Of a stretch of DNA of 59,128 bases, positions 49,235 through 59,128 are shown one piece after another. The stretch lies in the NCBI GenBank assembly GCA_937951485.1, contig CALEDJ010000043.1, positions 1 to 59,128 of the forward strand, in the 5' to 3' direction. The translations under genes and the position numbers were made by a program. The notes under the pieces were generated by a model that worked only from the letters and a program-made list of their open reading frames with translations, ran no database searches and was not told the origin of the DNA. How positions within the stretch are numbered: the first letter of the stretch is position 1; every line of letters begins with the position of its first letter. The stretch is from an uncultured bacterium. GTDB taxonomy: Bacteria > Hydrogenedentota > Hydrogenedentia > Hydrogenedentales > CAILVY01.

Positions 49235-50767
49235 ATGCGGCGAATGCTCCGATTGACGATAGCCTTGGCGTTGTTGTGGACGCCCATGACAGGCGCGGCG
49301 GCGGAATTGCGGACGCTGCTGATCCTGCACACGAACGACCTGCATGATCATCTCCGGCCCGGCTATGACGGACTCGGCGGCATGCCCTATGTGGCGGGTT
49401 ATGTGCGGCAGGTGCGCGCGGAGCGCGGCGACGTGCTGCTGCTCGACGCGGGGGATGTAATGGAAAAGGGCGACATGGCCGCCTATCGAACTCAAAGCCG
49501 CCTCATGTACGAGGCGATGGGCCGCATCGGCTACCATGCGTCCACGGTGGGCAACCACGATCTGGCCTACGGCCTGGATCATCTTCGCGACTGCGCGGCC
49601 CTCGCGGGCGACATGGCGATGCTCTGTCTCAACTACCTGCGCCCGGACGGCGCGCGCCATTTCGACGCGTCGCGGGTCTTCACGGTGAACGAGATCAGGG
49701 TCGGGGTCATCGGCATGACCATCCCCAAAGGTGGCGAACTGATGACGCCGGACGCTGCGGGCGACGCGCTGCAGAACGAAGCCGTGCGTCTCAAAGAAGA
49801 AGCGCATCTCGTGGTGGCGATCTGCCATTTCAGCACGCGGGACTGCGCCGCCATGTCGGCGCGCGCGCCCGCCGTGGATGTATTTATCGCCGGGCACAGC
49901 CACGAGATCACGCGCGACCCGGTGCGACTTGAAGACACCGGCGCGCTGATCACGCAGGCCGGCTATTACGCGCGTTATGTGGGCCGGCTCGATCTTGTCG
50001 TGGACCTCGACGCGCGGCGCGTCGCCGACGCAACGGGGGAAATCGTGGACATGCGCCATGACGCCGTCCCCTGCGACGAGGCGCTACTCGCATGGGTTAG
50101 GGCACAGGAAGCGGCGGTTGCACCGGAAGCGGGGCGCATCGTGGCGCGCGCTGAGCGCGCGCTCAATGGCAAAGCCGCCGCCATCCTCGCGGCGGCGGCG
50201 CTGCATCGGCAGACCGGCGCAGACATCGCTTTCTGCCATCCCGGGCAAATCATCCGCAGCGGCCTCCCCGCCGGGGAACTCGACGTGAACGCCTTTTTCC
50301 GCACCGGCGGCCAGCGCGGCAAGCAAATCATCGCGGTCACGATGACCGGCCGCCAGATTGAGGACTATCTCAGCGGCCTGGTCACCTGGCGCTACGGCAA
50401 CACCGAATGGAGCGGATTCCGCGCAATGCTGCGCCGCAGCCCCGACGGCAACGGGTGGACCGCCGATACCGATCTCGATCCCGACCGCGCCTACCGCGTC
50501 GTCATGCCCGAACTGGAATGGCGCACCCGCTGCCAGAAGGTATTCGAGCGGATCGTTCGCGCCGGCGACGCCACCGCCGCCGACCTCCCAAAGCCCGCTC
50601 CGCTGGACATCACCTTCACCGACGCCATCGCCGCATACCTCGACGCTGTCATGGACGCCGCCGCGCCCCTCGACGCCCACGTCCGCGCCCTCGCCGACGC
50701 CATCGGAGAAGATGAACCCCTCGCCGACACCACCCCCGAACCCGAATACGCCGATGTCGGGGAGTGA
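49235..50767 (+). CDS. Secreted 5'-nucleotidase/UshA-like metallophosphatase
   Basis: 510 residues from ATG 49235 (AAGGA six bases upstream) with a signal peptide (MRRMLRLTIALALLWTPMTG). N-terminal dimetal phosphatase domain: LLILHTNDLHDHLRPG, LLDAGDVMEKGD, YHASTVGNHDLAYGLDHLRD, VVAICHFSTRDC, VFIAGHSHEITRD. C-terminal 5'-nucleotidase domain: TGADIAFCHPGQIIRSGLPA, VTMTGRQIEDYLSGLVTWRY. It would dephosphorylate nucleotides or sugar nucleotides in the periplasm for salvage. Single gene. Confidence 0.92.
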   Translation: MRRMLRLTIALALLWTPMTGAAAELRTLLILHTNDLHDHLRPGYDGLGGMPYVAGYVRQVRAERGDVLLLDAGDVMEKGDMAAYRTQSRLMYEAMGRIGYHASTVGNHDLAYGLDHLRDCAALAGDMAMLCLNYLRPDGARHFDASRVFTVNEIRVGVIGMTIPKGGELMTPDAAGDALQNEAVRLKEEAHLVVAICHFSTRDCAAMSARAPAVDVFIAGHSHEITRDPVRLEDTGALITQAGYYARYVGRLDLVVDLDARRVADATGEIVDMRHDAVPCDEALLAWVRAQEAAVAPEAGRIVARAERALNGKAAAILAAAALHRQTGADIAFCHPGQIIRSGLPAGELDVNAFFRTGGQRGKQIIAVTMTGRQIEDYLSGLVTWRYGNTEWSGFRAMLRRSPDGNGWTADTDLDPDRAYRVVMPELEWRTRCQKVFERIVRAGDATAADLPKPAPLDITFTDAIAAYLDAVMDAAAPLDAHVRALADAIGEDEPLADTTPEPEYADVGE

Positions 50768-51180
50768 ATGCGAACTATCGTGTTGACGGCTTTTTCACTG
50801 TGAGACCTTCGGTCGTCACTTGTTCAGGTTGATAGACAACATTCAGGGTTAACGTAAACAAGAAAGCGAAAGTGGAAGCATGGCTTCCGCACTCCAAAGC
50901 CACCGGATTACGGAAGCGCCGGAGGATCAACAGCCCCGTGATCAGTGCATTATTGCCCCAAATGGGTCTTTGAAGAGCAAATCGGACAGGGGAACCCGGA
51001 TGCGGGGTTTGGGGATCAATACTGTAAGTTTTCTGATTTCATAGGTTTGTGCGGGAATTTGGGTCTTGGCACGGATTGTGCCTGTTGCTTACACGGGAGC
51101 GCTGGAACCGCCAGTCGGGGGCGCAATGTGCGTCCCTTGGGCGGTATCGGTCCCATTTCCAATCGAAAGGAGCATTTCCT
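50768..51180. other. 413-base gap with a SELEX-like palindrome, no gene seen
   Basis: Contains GTGA-GACC-ttc-GGTC-GTCAC (50800-50819), a possible terminator of the nucleotidase gene followed by TTGTTC, and GTGGAAGC-atg-GCTTCCGCAC (50871-50892), a palindrome type that recurs in related genomes. The htrA promoter should be here; no convincing hexamers were found. Confidence 0.4.
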
Positions 51181-52686
<1,506 letters not shown>

Positions 52687-52716
52687 TCCACAGGCGGCGC
52701 GGCGCGTGATGCCAGG

Positions 52717-52752
52717 GCGCGCCGGAAGGGTGGGCACACTCTTCCGGCGCGC
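52717..52752 (+). terminator. Strong hairpin after htrA
   Basis: GCGCGCCGGAAG (52717-52728) and CTTCCGGCGCGC (52741-52752) form a perfect 12-bp stem with a 12-base loop, 31 bases after the htrA stop. No T-run; a Rho-independent function is uncertain but the stem is the strongest in the window. Confidence 0.6.
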
Positions 52753-52919
52753 GCCTGTCAGCATTGGCGCTTGACCAATTCCCTGGTTCTCGGTATTTCG
52801 GGACCTCCACTGCGGCTGCGCGGGCGGGTGATGTGCCGGTTCATGAGGATGTACAGATGTACAGGAGGGAATCTTTTGTTTGGTGACATCATGTCCTGAA
52901 TCCCCATAAAGGAGACTGA

Positions 52920-53490
52920 ATGATGCGCCATGGACTTTATCTTTGCGCTGTGCTGCGTTTTATGTCTTGGCATGTGGCGAATGCCGGCGAACCGGTTTTC
53001 CCCGTTGGCAATAAATGGACGTCCCGCATGCGCCATTGTTGTATCCTCGAATTTGACGCCCGCTGCGCGCCCGGCGGCGCTGTAACTTGCGTTTCATATC
53101 TTCAAGATCACGGGCGCGGAATTGCCCATCCGCACGGATAATGAACCCGTCACCGGGCCGTGCGTGCTCGTCGGGGACAGCGAAGCCACACGCGCCATCG
53201 GCTACAAGGGGACCGATTTTGTGTCGCAGGAATACCTCATCGCGTTTCGTCCGGACGCGATCATTCTTGTCGGACGCGACTGGTAAGACACAGAGGCCGG
53301 CGGGGCGGCATTCGGACGCCCGATGAGTCGCCGCGATACGCTGGAAGTGACGCGACACCGCATGGATTACCAGGCGACCGTCGGCCATCCCGAACGCAGC
53401 GCCGGCGAAATGGAATTGCCGGGCGTGTGCGACGATCAGGGCACGTGCTGCGCGGCTCATCGCTTCCTCGAACACTTCTGCAACGTCCGG
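52920..53490 (+). pseudogene. N-terminal remnant of a secreted DUF4838-type glycoside hydrolase
   Basis: AAGGAG at 52909 and ATG 52920 with a signal-like start (MMRHGLYLCAVLRFMSWHVA, then GEPVFPV) are intact, but the frame shifts near 53005. The second frame then runs NGRPACAIVVSSNLTPAARP, a TAA at 53083-53085, LAFHIFKITGAELPIRTDNE, PVTGPCVLVGDSEATRAIG, FVSQEYLIAFRPDAIILVGR DW, a TAA at 53284-53286, and MELPGVCDDQGTCCAAHRFL EHFC. These match the N-terminus of DUF4838-type proteins (normally 700-900 aa). It is truncated by the xerC gene end. Two in-frame stops plus a frameshift make it a clear pseudogene. Confidence 0.8.
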
Positions 53491-54423
53491 TCAGGCGTGA
53501 GGGTGGGCGGCGCGGTAGGCTTCCTTGAGCCGGTCAATGCTGACGTGGGTGTAGATTTGCGTGCTGGAGAGGCTTTCGTGGCCCAAGAGTTCCTGCACGA
53601 CGCGCAGGTCCGCCCCCGCATCCAGCATGTGCGTGGCGAAGGTATGGCGCAGCGTGTGCGGGGAAATCTCGCGGCGGCCCGGCAAGACTTGGCGCACATA
53701 TTTCTCCACAATCCGCTGGATGCTGCGCGTGGTGAGCGGACCGCCGCGCGCATTGACGAAAAGCCTTGCGTGCGCGGGCGCGCCGAGTTGCGGTCGAACG
53801 GCCAGGTACGCCGTGATCGCCCGCACCGCGTAGGAACCCAGGTGCGCAATGCGTTCCTTCTTCCGTTTTCCCAGCACCCGCATGACACCCTGATCCAGGT
53901 CCAGGTCGTGCAGAGAAAGCCCGGCAAGTTCTGCGGCGCGCACGCCGCTCGAGTAGAGCGTTTCCAGGATGGCGCGGTCACGCACGCCCAGCGGGTCGCC
54001 CGCATCCGGCGCTTCCAGCAGCGCGGTCACTTCGGGAATGGACAGCACATCGGGCAAGTCGCGCGGCAGTTTGGGCGCGCGCACGCTCAGCGCGGGATTC
54101 TCATCCAGCAAGCCGGTGCGCGTAAAATAGCGGAACGCGGCGCGGATGGCGGCGAGTTTGCGCGCGGCGGTGCGGGGCGTGCCGCCGGTGGTGCGCACAT
54201 GCGCGAGAAAGGCGCGCACGTCGTGCTTGGCGGCGCGCCGGAGCAGGTCGAGCGAGGCGCGGATTCGGGCCTCCTGCCCACTGCGTTGAAACGCGGCGGG
54301 ACCGTTCTCCAGAAAATCACAGAACTGGTCCAAATCGCGCAGATAGGCCCGCAAGGTGTGGGCGGAGCAGCCCCGCTCCACCTTCAGGTGATTCACGAAG
54401 TGCAGGATATCAATGGCCGACAT
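53491..54423 (-). CDS. xerC: Tyrosine recombinase XerC
   Basis: 310 residues. N-terminal SAM-like DNA-binding domain (FVNHLKVERGCSAHTLRAYL), C-terminal catalytic domain with all residues: Arg162 (LYSSGVRAAELAGLSLHDLD), Lys186, His256 and Arg259 (SPHTLRHTFATHMLDAGADL), His282 (LLGHESLSSTQIYTH) and Tyr291. It resolves chromosome dimers at dif with a XerD partner. Cotranscribed with topA (38 bases); no attachment sites or phage genes nearby, so a housekeeping role is likelier than a mobile-element one. Confidence 0.95.
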   Translation of the reverse strand: MSAIDILHFVNHLKVERGCSAHTLRAYLRDLDQFCDFLENGPAAFQRSGQEARIRASLDLLRRAAKHDVRAFLAHVRTTGGTPRTAARKLAAIRAAFRYFTRTGLLDENPALSVRAPKLPRDLPDVLSIPEVTALLEAPDAGDPLGVRDRAILETLYSSGVRAAELAGLSLHDLDLDQGVMRVLGKRKKERIAHLGSYAVRAITAYLAVRPQLGAPAHARLFVNARGGPLTTRSIQRIVEKYVRQVLPGRREISPHTLRHTFATHMLDAGADLRVVQELLGHESLSSTQIYTHVSIDRLKEAYRAAHPHA

Positions 54424-54461
54424 CGCGCCGCCTCAGTTGCCGCCATGTGTGCGGCGGCCGC

Positions 54462-56876
54462 TTAATCGTTCTCGTTATCCGGCAGGGACTCTTCCGGGAG
54501 TTGTTCTTCGTAACCGCAGCCGGGGACGGGACAATGCCGCACCTGCGGCTTGTTGCGCGGTTTGGTGATATAGGTCCAGGAATTAGCGCATTTTGGGCAT
54601 GGCGTCGCCTTGTCCAACTGGCCGAAGACCGCGAAGTCGCACTGGGGATGCCGGTTGCACCCGACGAAGCGGCGGCCCCGCGCCACCTTGCTCACCAGGT
54701 CCCCGTCACAACCCGGTCGTAAGCATTTCAAACCCAATTCCATCGGCCTGGTGAATTTACACTTGGGGTACTTCTCGCAACCGTAGAACGGTTCGCCGCG
54801 CCGGTTCTTGCGAATCAGCAGGAAAGCGCCGCAATCCGGGCACCGCTGGTCGGTTTTCTGCGGCGGTTCCTTGGGCGCGCGCACCACCCTGTTCCCGTCT
54901 TTGTCCAGGCTATAGGTGTTCTTACATTTGGGGTACGTGGAACATGACATGAACGGACCGAAGCGTCCCTGGCGCAGCAGCATGGGCGCGCCGCATTGTT
55001 CGCATTTCTGATCCGTCTCCTGGGCGGCCGTCTTGGTGACGCGGCGGGTGCCCTTGCACTTGGGATAGTCCACGCATGCGATGAACATACCGAACCGGCC
55101 TTCGCGCATTTCCATGCCTTTTCCGCAGATCGGGCAGGTCGCATCCTCTTCCAGAAGGCTGCTGACGAGGCGGCGCTGCGCCTCCGTGAGATCTTTCTCA
55201 AAGGCGGCGTAAAAGTCGCGCAGCAGTTCGTGCCATTCGCGGCGGCCCTCCTCCACGTGGTCCAAGTCCTCCTCCATGCGCGCCGTGAACTGGATGTCGA
55301 GGATGTCGGGAAAGTGTTCCACGAGGAGTTTGTTGACCTTTTCGCCGAGGTCCGTGGGTTTCAGGCGGCCCTTTTCGCGTTCCACATAGCCCCGCTCCGT
55401 GATGGTGTTGATGATGGGGGCGTAGGTGCTGGGGCGGCCGATGCCGTTTTCCTCCAGCGCGCGGATAAGCCCCGCTTCTGTGTATCTGGCGGGCGGCTTG
55501 GTGAAATGCTGTTCCGGCTGCAAGCCTTCCTCGCCCAGAATTTCGTCCTGGAAGACCTCCGGCAACCGGTTTTGCTGCGACTTGTCCGGGTCCCCGCCGT
55601 TTTCCTCGACGCTTTCCTCATAGAGTTTCGTGAATCCGGGGAATTTCATGACCGACCCGGTGGCCCGGAAATTGTGTTCGCGCGCCAGCGTGTCAATGGT
55701 CGTCTGGTCCAGCACGGCGGGGGTCATCTGCGATGCCACGAACCGTTGCCAGATAAGCAGATACAGATTGTACTGGTCATTGTCGAGATAGGCGCGGATA
55801 CTGTCCGGGGTGCGCGCCGTGGCGGTGGGTCGGATAGCCTCATGCGCGTCCTGCGCATCTTTCTTGCCCTTGTAGAAATTAGGCTGTTCGGGGAGCATGG
55901 CCGGCTCGAAGTTGGCGCGAATGTAGGCGCGCACGTCGTCCAATGCCTCCGGGTCAATCCGCGTGGAGTCGGTGCGCATGTAGGTGATGACACCCACGCG
56001 CCCCTCTTCGCCCAGATCCACGCCCTCATACAACTGCTGGGCGATGCGCATGGTCTGGCGCGGGCGGAGCCGCAGTTTGCGCAGGGCTTCCTGTTGCAGC
56101 GTGCTGGTGATGAAGGGCGGATAGGGACGGCGGCGGACTTCCTTGCGCTCGACCGACGCGACGCGGTATTCCGCGCCTTCCAGCGCGCGGAGAATGGCCT
56201 GGGCCGTTTCCGCGTCGGGGATGACCGCCTTTTCGCCGCGAATCTGATTGAGCCGGGCGATGAAGATGTCCCCCCGGGGCGTGCGCAGCGTGACGTCAAT
56301 GGTCCAGTATTCCTCGGCGACAAAGCGGCGGATTTCATCCTCGCGGTCGCAGACCATGCGCACGGCGACCGACTGCACGCGGCCCGCGCTCAGCCCCCGC
56401 TGCACGCTCCCCTGGAGCAGCGGACTGAGTTTGTAGCCCACCAGCCGGTCCAGCACCCGTCGCGCCTGCTGCGCGTTCACCAGATTCTCATTGATGGGCC
56501 GGGGGTGTTTGGCCGCTTCGAGCACGCTGCGCTTGGTGATCGCGTTGAATACGATGCGCTCGATGGGTTTTTTCTCGCGTTCGAGCAGGGCCGCCACATG
56601 CCAGCCGATGGCCTCGCCCTCGCGGTCGGGGTCCGAGGCGACGAGAATGCGCTCGACCTTCTTCGCGGCGTCACGCAAGCCCTGGATGGCCTTCCTCGCT
56701 TCCGGCAGCCCCACATACTTCGGCGCGAAATCGTTTGCGATGTCAACGCCGAGTTCGTTCTTCGGCAGGTCGCGCACATGGCCGTTGCTTGCCCGAACAA
56801 TATAACTGGGTCCCAAGAACTTGTTAATGGTGCGCGCCTTCGCCGGCGACTCCACCACAACCAGATATTTTGCCAT
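54462..56876 (-). CDS. topA: DNA topoisomerase I
   Basis: 804 residues from ATG 56876 (MAKYLVVVESPAKARTINKF; an ATG at 56933 is less likely). Toprim domain (DPDREGEAIGWH), active-site GVITYMRTDSTRIDPEALDD (Tyr), and a C-terminal set of five Cys4 zinc motifs from about residue 575: CPICGKGMEMREG, CEQCGAPMLLRQG, CPDCGAFLLIRKN, CLRPGCDGDLVSK and CPKCANSWTYITK. It relaxes negative supercoils. Placed between smg and xerC, 77 bases after smg. Confidence 0.98.
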   Translation of the reverse strand: MAKYLVVVESPAKARTINKFLGPSYIVRASNGHVRDLPKNELGVDIANDFAPKYVGLPEARKAIQGLRDAAKKVERILVASDPDREGEAIGWHVAALLEREKKPIERIVFNAITKRSVLEAAKHPRPINENLVNAQQARRVLDRLVGYKLSPLLQGSVQRGLSAGRVQSVAVRMVCDREDEIRRFVAEEYWTIDVTLRTPRGDIFIARLNQIRGEKAVIPDAETAQAILRALEGAEYRVASVERKEVRRRPYPPFITSTLQQEALRKLRLRPRQTMRIAQQLYEGVDLGEEGRVGVITYMRTDSTRIDPEALDDVRAYIRANFEPAMLPEQPNFYKGKKDAQDAHEAIRPTATARTPDSIRAYLDNDQYNLYLLIWQRFVASQMTPAVLDQTTIDTLAREHNFRATGSVMKFPGFTKLYEESVEENGGDPDKSQQNRLPEVFQDEILGEEGLQPEQHFTKPPARYTEAGLIRALEENGIGRPSTYAPIINTITERGYVEREKGRLKPTDLGEKVNKLLVEHFPDILDIQFTARMEEDLDHVEEGRREWHELLRDFYAAFEKDLTEAQRRLVSSLLEEDATCPICGKGMEMREGRFGMFIACVDYPKCKGTRRVTKTAAQETDQKCEQCGAPMLLRQGRFGPFMSCSTYPKCKNTYSLDKDGNRVVRAPKEPPQKTDQRCPDCGAFLLIRKNRRGEPFYGCEKYPKCKFTRPMELGLKCLRPGCDGDLVSKVARGRRFVGCNRHPQCDFAVFGQLDKATPCPKCANSWTYITKPRNKPQVRHCPVPGCGYEEQLPEESLPDNEND

Positions 56877-56953
56877 GGAAATACATTCCCCTATACGCGA
56901 ATCACGCCCACTCCCTGCGGAATGGGCGTGCAAAAACCCTGTTTGTCCGCCAT

Positions 56954-57412
56954 TCAGTGAAGCGCCTGTCGGTTGCCCTCAAGCACATGGTAAATCGTCT
57001 GCTGGGACTCCACGTCCCGGACCGAGCAGGTCAGCCACGACAACAGATAATCCAAATCCTCCATGCCGACCTCGCCCTCAAATTGCGCCAGCCGGTCCAG
57101 CAGCAATTCCCGCTCATGCGGCTGAATCAATTCAAACAATTCCAGCCGCGCCAGCGCATTGCGGGCCTCCGGCGACAGTTTGCAGGCCTCATAGACCGAC
57201 AATTGCCGCACCGACCCCGGCGTGCAAGACACGGCCGCGTTTTCCGCGTTCAGGCGCGGACGCAACTTCTTGAATGCGGCATCAATATCGCCCTTGCGAT
57301 ACCCCTGCTGTATGAGCCATGAACGCATCCCGTCCACCGAGGGGGGGACGCCGCCATTCTCGGCCACCCGCTGCAGGATGACATTCACCAGTTCCACCAC
57401 TGTGGGTTTCAT
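56954..57412 (-). CDS. smg: Smg/DUF494 family protein
   Basis: 152 residues from ATG 57412 (GGGAG five bases upstream). The family pattern VRQLSVYEACKLSPEARNAL, RLELFELIQPHERELLLDRL, LDYLLSWLTCSVRDVESQQT matches DUF494/Smg. In many genomes smg lies next to topA and dprA, as here with topA. Role unknown; in gamma-proteobacteria Smg is proposed to assist a DNA-processing protein. Start of a smg-topA-xerC operon behind a good promoter. Confidence 0.85.
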   Translation of the reverse strand: MKPTVVELVNVILQRVAENGGVPPSVDGMRSWLIQQGYRKGDIDAAFKKLRPRLNAENAAVSCTPGSVRQLSVYEACKLSPEARNALARLELFELIQPHERELLLDRLAQFEGEVGMEDLDYLLSWLTCSVRDVESQQTIYHVLEGNRQALH

Positions 57413-57432
57413 GAATACTCCCTGAACAAAAT

Positions 57433-57450
57433 GCCGGGCATTATCCCGGC
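57433..57450 (-). promoter_or_regulatory. Leader hairpin of the smg-topA-xerC operon
   Basis: Minus strand GCCGGG-ATAATG-CCCGGC followed directly by ATTTTGTT, about 8 bases after the predicted transcription start. The stem plus T-rich run could be an attenuator or 5'-stabilising hairpin. Confidence 0.5.
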
Positions 57451-57464
57451 GCCAATCTGACAAT

Positions 57465-57493
57465 ATTGTAAGTTCGCCGTCGCCCTATGTCAA
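57465..57493 (-). promoter_or_regulatory. Near-consensus sigma70 promoter for smg-topA-xerC
   Basis: Minus strand TTGACA (57493-57488), 17-base spacer, TACAAT (57470-57465): six of six and five of six. It is the best promoter found in the window. Start near 57458, 46 bases before ATG 57412. Confidence 0.8.
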
Positions 57494-57692
57494 CCCGCCG
57501 ACTCCTTCCGTCCGCCGGACAGGTGGTATCACGGCCGCAGTATCCCCCTTCTGCGTCCACCGTCAATCGGCTCGACAGGCGCGCGATTCTCCTCAGGCGA
57601 TCCGCTTGCCGCGGACGCGGTCGGCGCACGCTGCCCGGCTTGTCGGATACGCCGTGGCGGCGCTGGTCCACCAGGCGAATGGCAGCCGTTTT

Positions 57693-58679
57693 TCAGAAAA
57701 TACTGGCCGCAATGGCGAGTTCCTGGGTCACCGGGGCCTTCTTTCCAGGATAGCGCATGAATTCCACATGCCCGTCCATAAACAGCACATTGCCGCCGCC
57801 GGGGACGTGGTTGAAAGACTGAATCTTCGCGGAAACAATGTCCCACATGATCGGGAGCGTGCTTTGCGCCTGCGCGCTTGCTGCGGGATTGTTGATGTCG
57901 GTGATGAGGAAACGCTCGATGCCTTCGCGCAGGCGATAGACCGTGTCACCGCCGGCGTTGCCATGCGGTGCAAGGCCGGTCGTATCGTTTTCATATGGCG
58001 GAAAGGGGCCATACCAGTTGTAGGGCATCGCCCCCAGAGGCGCCGGCGGGGAAGTGTTGGCCGTATCTACCAGCATGATTTTCAACCACTGGCTTTGAAA
58101 CTGCGCCGGCGCCTTTTGGCCCGGCGGAATCACGACATCAGGCGCAACAGCCGCCAGAAGAACCGCCAGACTCGGATCCACATCCACCAAGTATTCCGGA
58201 ATGCTGTCACAGCGATCATAAACGAATCCGAAGTACATATACGACCATGACGCTTTCCACCAGTCGTTATAGGTCTGGTCGCCGTGCTGCCCGCGGAATT
58301 GCAGAATGGGCGTGCCGTCGCCATAGTACATGTCGCTTATGGAATGGGATGCGCTGGAGGGGCACACATAGATGTTCGGATCTGTGGCATATTCCGGGTA
58401 CACCGCCGAGCAGAGGGGTGTCGGCAGAACGCCTGGACACGCCGGGCTGCATACCGGCTGATGTTGCGCCGGGGGATATTTCCCGCCCGGCGATTCATTC
58501 GAGTACATCTTGAGCACCAGGCCGAATTGCTTGAGATTGTTCTGGCAACTCGAACGGCGCGCAGCCTCCCGCGCCCGCGCCAGCGCCGGCAGCAATATCG
58601 CCGCCAGGATGCCGATGATGGCGATCACCACCAGCAGTTCAATGAGGGTGAAGCCGATTTTTTTCCGTGTGCGTTTCAT
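57693..58679 (-). CDS. Type II secretion pseudopilin-like protein, H-X9-DG type (paralogue)
   Basis: 328 residues from ATG 58679 (AAGGAG eight bases upstream). MKRTRKKIG leader then [20 protein letters not shown], followed by [20 protein letters not shown] and [14 protein letters not shown], nearly identical to the gene at 13702. It also shares [20 protein letters not shown] and the H-X9-DG end [20 protein letters not shown]. The middle (residues 80-230) has diverged fully. Part of a multi-copy family; each copy may carry a different exposed domain. Confidence 0.92.
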   Translation of the reverse strand: MKRTRKKIGFTLIELLVVIAIIGILAAILLPALARAREAARRSSCQNNLKQFGLVLKMYSNESPGGKYPPAQHQPVCSPACPGVLPTPLCSAVYPEYATDPNIYVCPSSASHSISDMYYGDGTPILQFRGQHGDQTYNDWWKASWSYMYFGFVYDRCDSIPEYLVDVDPSLAVLLAAVAPDVVIPPGQKAPAQFQSQWLKIMLVDTANTSPPAPLGAMPYNWYGPFPPYENDTTGLAPHGNAGGDTVYRLREGIERFLITDINNPAASAQAQSTLPIMWDIVSAKIQSFNHVPGGGNVLFMDGHVEFMRYPGKKAPVTQELAIAASIF

Positions 58680-58719
58680 GACATGAACTCCTTGGGTTGT
58701 TTGGGAAAATTCAACGCTA

Positions 58720-58735
58720 ACACATATATATGTGT
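58720..58735. promoter_or_regulatory. Perfect 16-bp palindrome upstream of the pseudopilin gene
   Basis: ACACATATATATGTGT, 41 bases before ATG 58679, overlapping the TATATAT that could serve as -10. Size and position fit an operator for a dimeric regulator. None is encoded nearby. Confidence 0.55.
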
Positions 58736-58884
58736 ATGACTGATAAAACCCGACAAGAAATTGCGGAAAACCTGAGCATGTTCTCTTCCTCCAAGCCCCA
58801 CAGGTCATCTATGTCCTATGGGACCCCTCGTTCCCGCGAACTTCCGCATTCCCGCCCAGGCAACGAATCCATTATACCTTATTC

Positions 58885-59128
58885 TCAACGCCGGCGTCGC
58901 AGGCAAACAAACGCCGCGCCTGCCAGCAAGCCGACCGCGCCCAGCAGACCGGGGATGCCCGCGGCGGGCATCGCGCCGCCGACCCGCACGTCAATGGGGC
59001 CATAGACGGCGGGCTGCGGCGGCGCGCCGTAGAAGGCCACCGGCTTGAGGTAGGCGCAGGTGTAGCGGCCGGTGTCCTCCTCCAGGGCGTGCAGAATATC
59101 CAGGGTGCGGCTGGTCGCGCCCACGATG
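58885..59128 (-). CDS. C-terminus of an Ig-like surface protein with sorting signal (5' end outside window)
   Basis: At least 80 codons, open to the window edge. DILHALEEDTGRYTCAYLKP is an Ig-like C-strand to F-strand motif (D-x-G-x-Y-x-C). The end is a short spacer with Pro (GGAMPAAGIPG), a hydrophobic helix (LLGAVGLLAGAAFVCL) and RRRR, the plan of PEP-CTERM-like sorting signals recognised by exosortase or rhombosortase systems. Probably a large surface protein anchored or cleaved at the membrane. The stop is at 58885-58887. Confidence 0.75.
   Translation of the reverse strand, partial: IVGATSRTLDILHALEEDTGRYTCAYLKPVAFYGAPPQPAVYGPIDVRVGGAMPAAGIPGLLGAVGLLAGAAFVCLRRRR

Noticed and set aside
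53083-53286. Recoded TAA codons (stop read-through) in the DUF4838 fragment
   Set aside because: A frameshift upstream and loss of most of the gene make ordinary decay the simpler explanation; other genes use TAA as stop normally.
53491-54423. Tyrosine recombinase as the integrase of a mobile element
   Set aside because: It is XerC-like with smg and topA in one operon, no att-like repeats, tRNA or phage genes beside it.
54996-56960. 654-codon plus-strand open frame opposite topA
   Set aside because: topA motifs on the minus strand are unmistakable; the plus frame is a codon-bias artefact.

Overview
The window is GC-rich (low 60s % by eye) Gram-negative DNA: it encodes a PagL-like outer-membrane lipid A deacylase family protein, HtrA- and parvulin-type envelope proteases/chaperones, lipoproteins and type II secretion pseudopilins. 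The best lineage guess is Candidatus Hydrogenedentes (Hydrogenedentota) or a close PVC/Planctomycetota-like group. The reasons are the H-X9-DG pseudopilins with a canonical [20 protein letters not shown] start, a secreted protein with duplicated SELLRLIQF modules and a Glu-Gly repeat tail, ThuA, PmoA-type and DUF4838-type secreted proteins, and intergenic short-period repeats. This is inference from family content; no 16S or other marker search was possible. No tRNA, rRNA or CRISPR array was recognised.

Layout. 1-4.4 kb: leftward genes for secreted or envelope proteins (partial EG-repeat protein, SOUL, unknown 430-aa protein, ThuA, PagL-like). 4.6-7.6 kb: rightward glycan operon with two tandem GT4 paralogues and a short GT9-like protein. 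7.7-11.3 kb: Trm112, divergent TPR proteins, LemA, URO-D-like enzyme. 11.7-13.7 kb: alpha/beta hydrolase overlapping a CrtQ-like GT2. 13.7-18.4 kb: pseudopilin, PHP protein, FG-GAP protein, lipoprotein. 18.7-25.1 kb: rnhB, TPR lipoprotein, repeat-bearing protein, DUF434 protein, aat and photolyase. 25.4-28.6 kb: GT39-like membrane protein, a 54-aa membrane protein, PmoA-family protein.

28.6-30.6 kb is a decaying accessory patch: frameshifted DUF4926, DUF4258 and ParE genes, a DUF2283 gene with a foreign tail, an intact antitoxin with a near-consensus promoter, a 109-bp inverted-repeat element and a duplicated 66-bp palindromic repeat that now forms the start of the next gene. 30.6-35.4 kb is an envelope operon (MptE-like, 2-TM protein, PPIase, M23 peptidase). 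35.6-43.5 kb is leftward housekeeping: NDK-like, M16-dut, rpsO-pnp, gap-pgk. 44-45.3 kb: an orphan ferredoxin and a UbiA prenyltransferase. 45.3-48.8 kb: a translationally coupled gspI-J-K operon with gspF. 49-52.7 kb: secreted nucleotidase and HtrA. 52.9-57.5 kb: the remnant of a DUF4838 glycoside hydrolase, then smg-topA-xerC. The window ends with a second pseudopilin and the C-terminus of a protein carrying a cell-surface sorting signal.

I found no clear new defence or metabolic system. The most interesting signals are the short-period repeat families (AATGCGG 7-mers directly behind stop codons; GTCC/GGAC 9-mers), palindromes tailed by GGRAACGAGGG at four sites, the decaying patch, an HtrA whose catalytic Asp position is Glu, a Cys-nucleophile hydrolase coupled to a membrane glycosyltransferase, and a 54-aa membrane protein gene.
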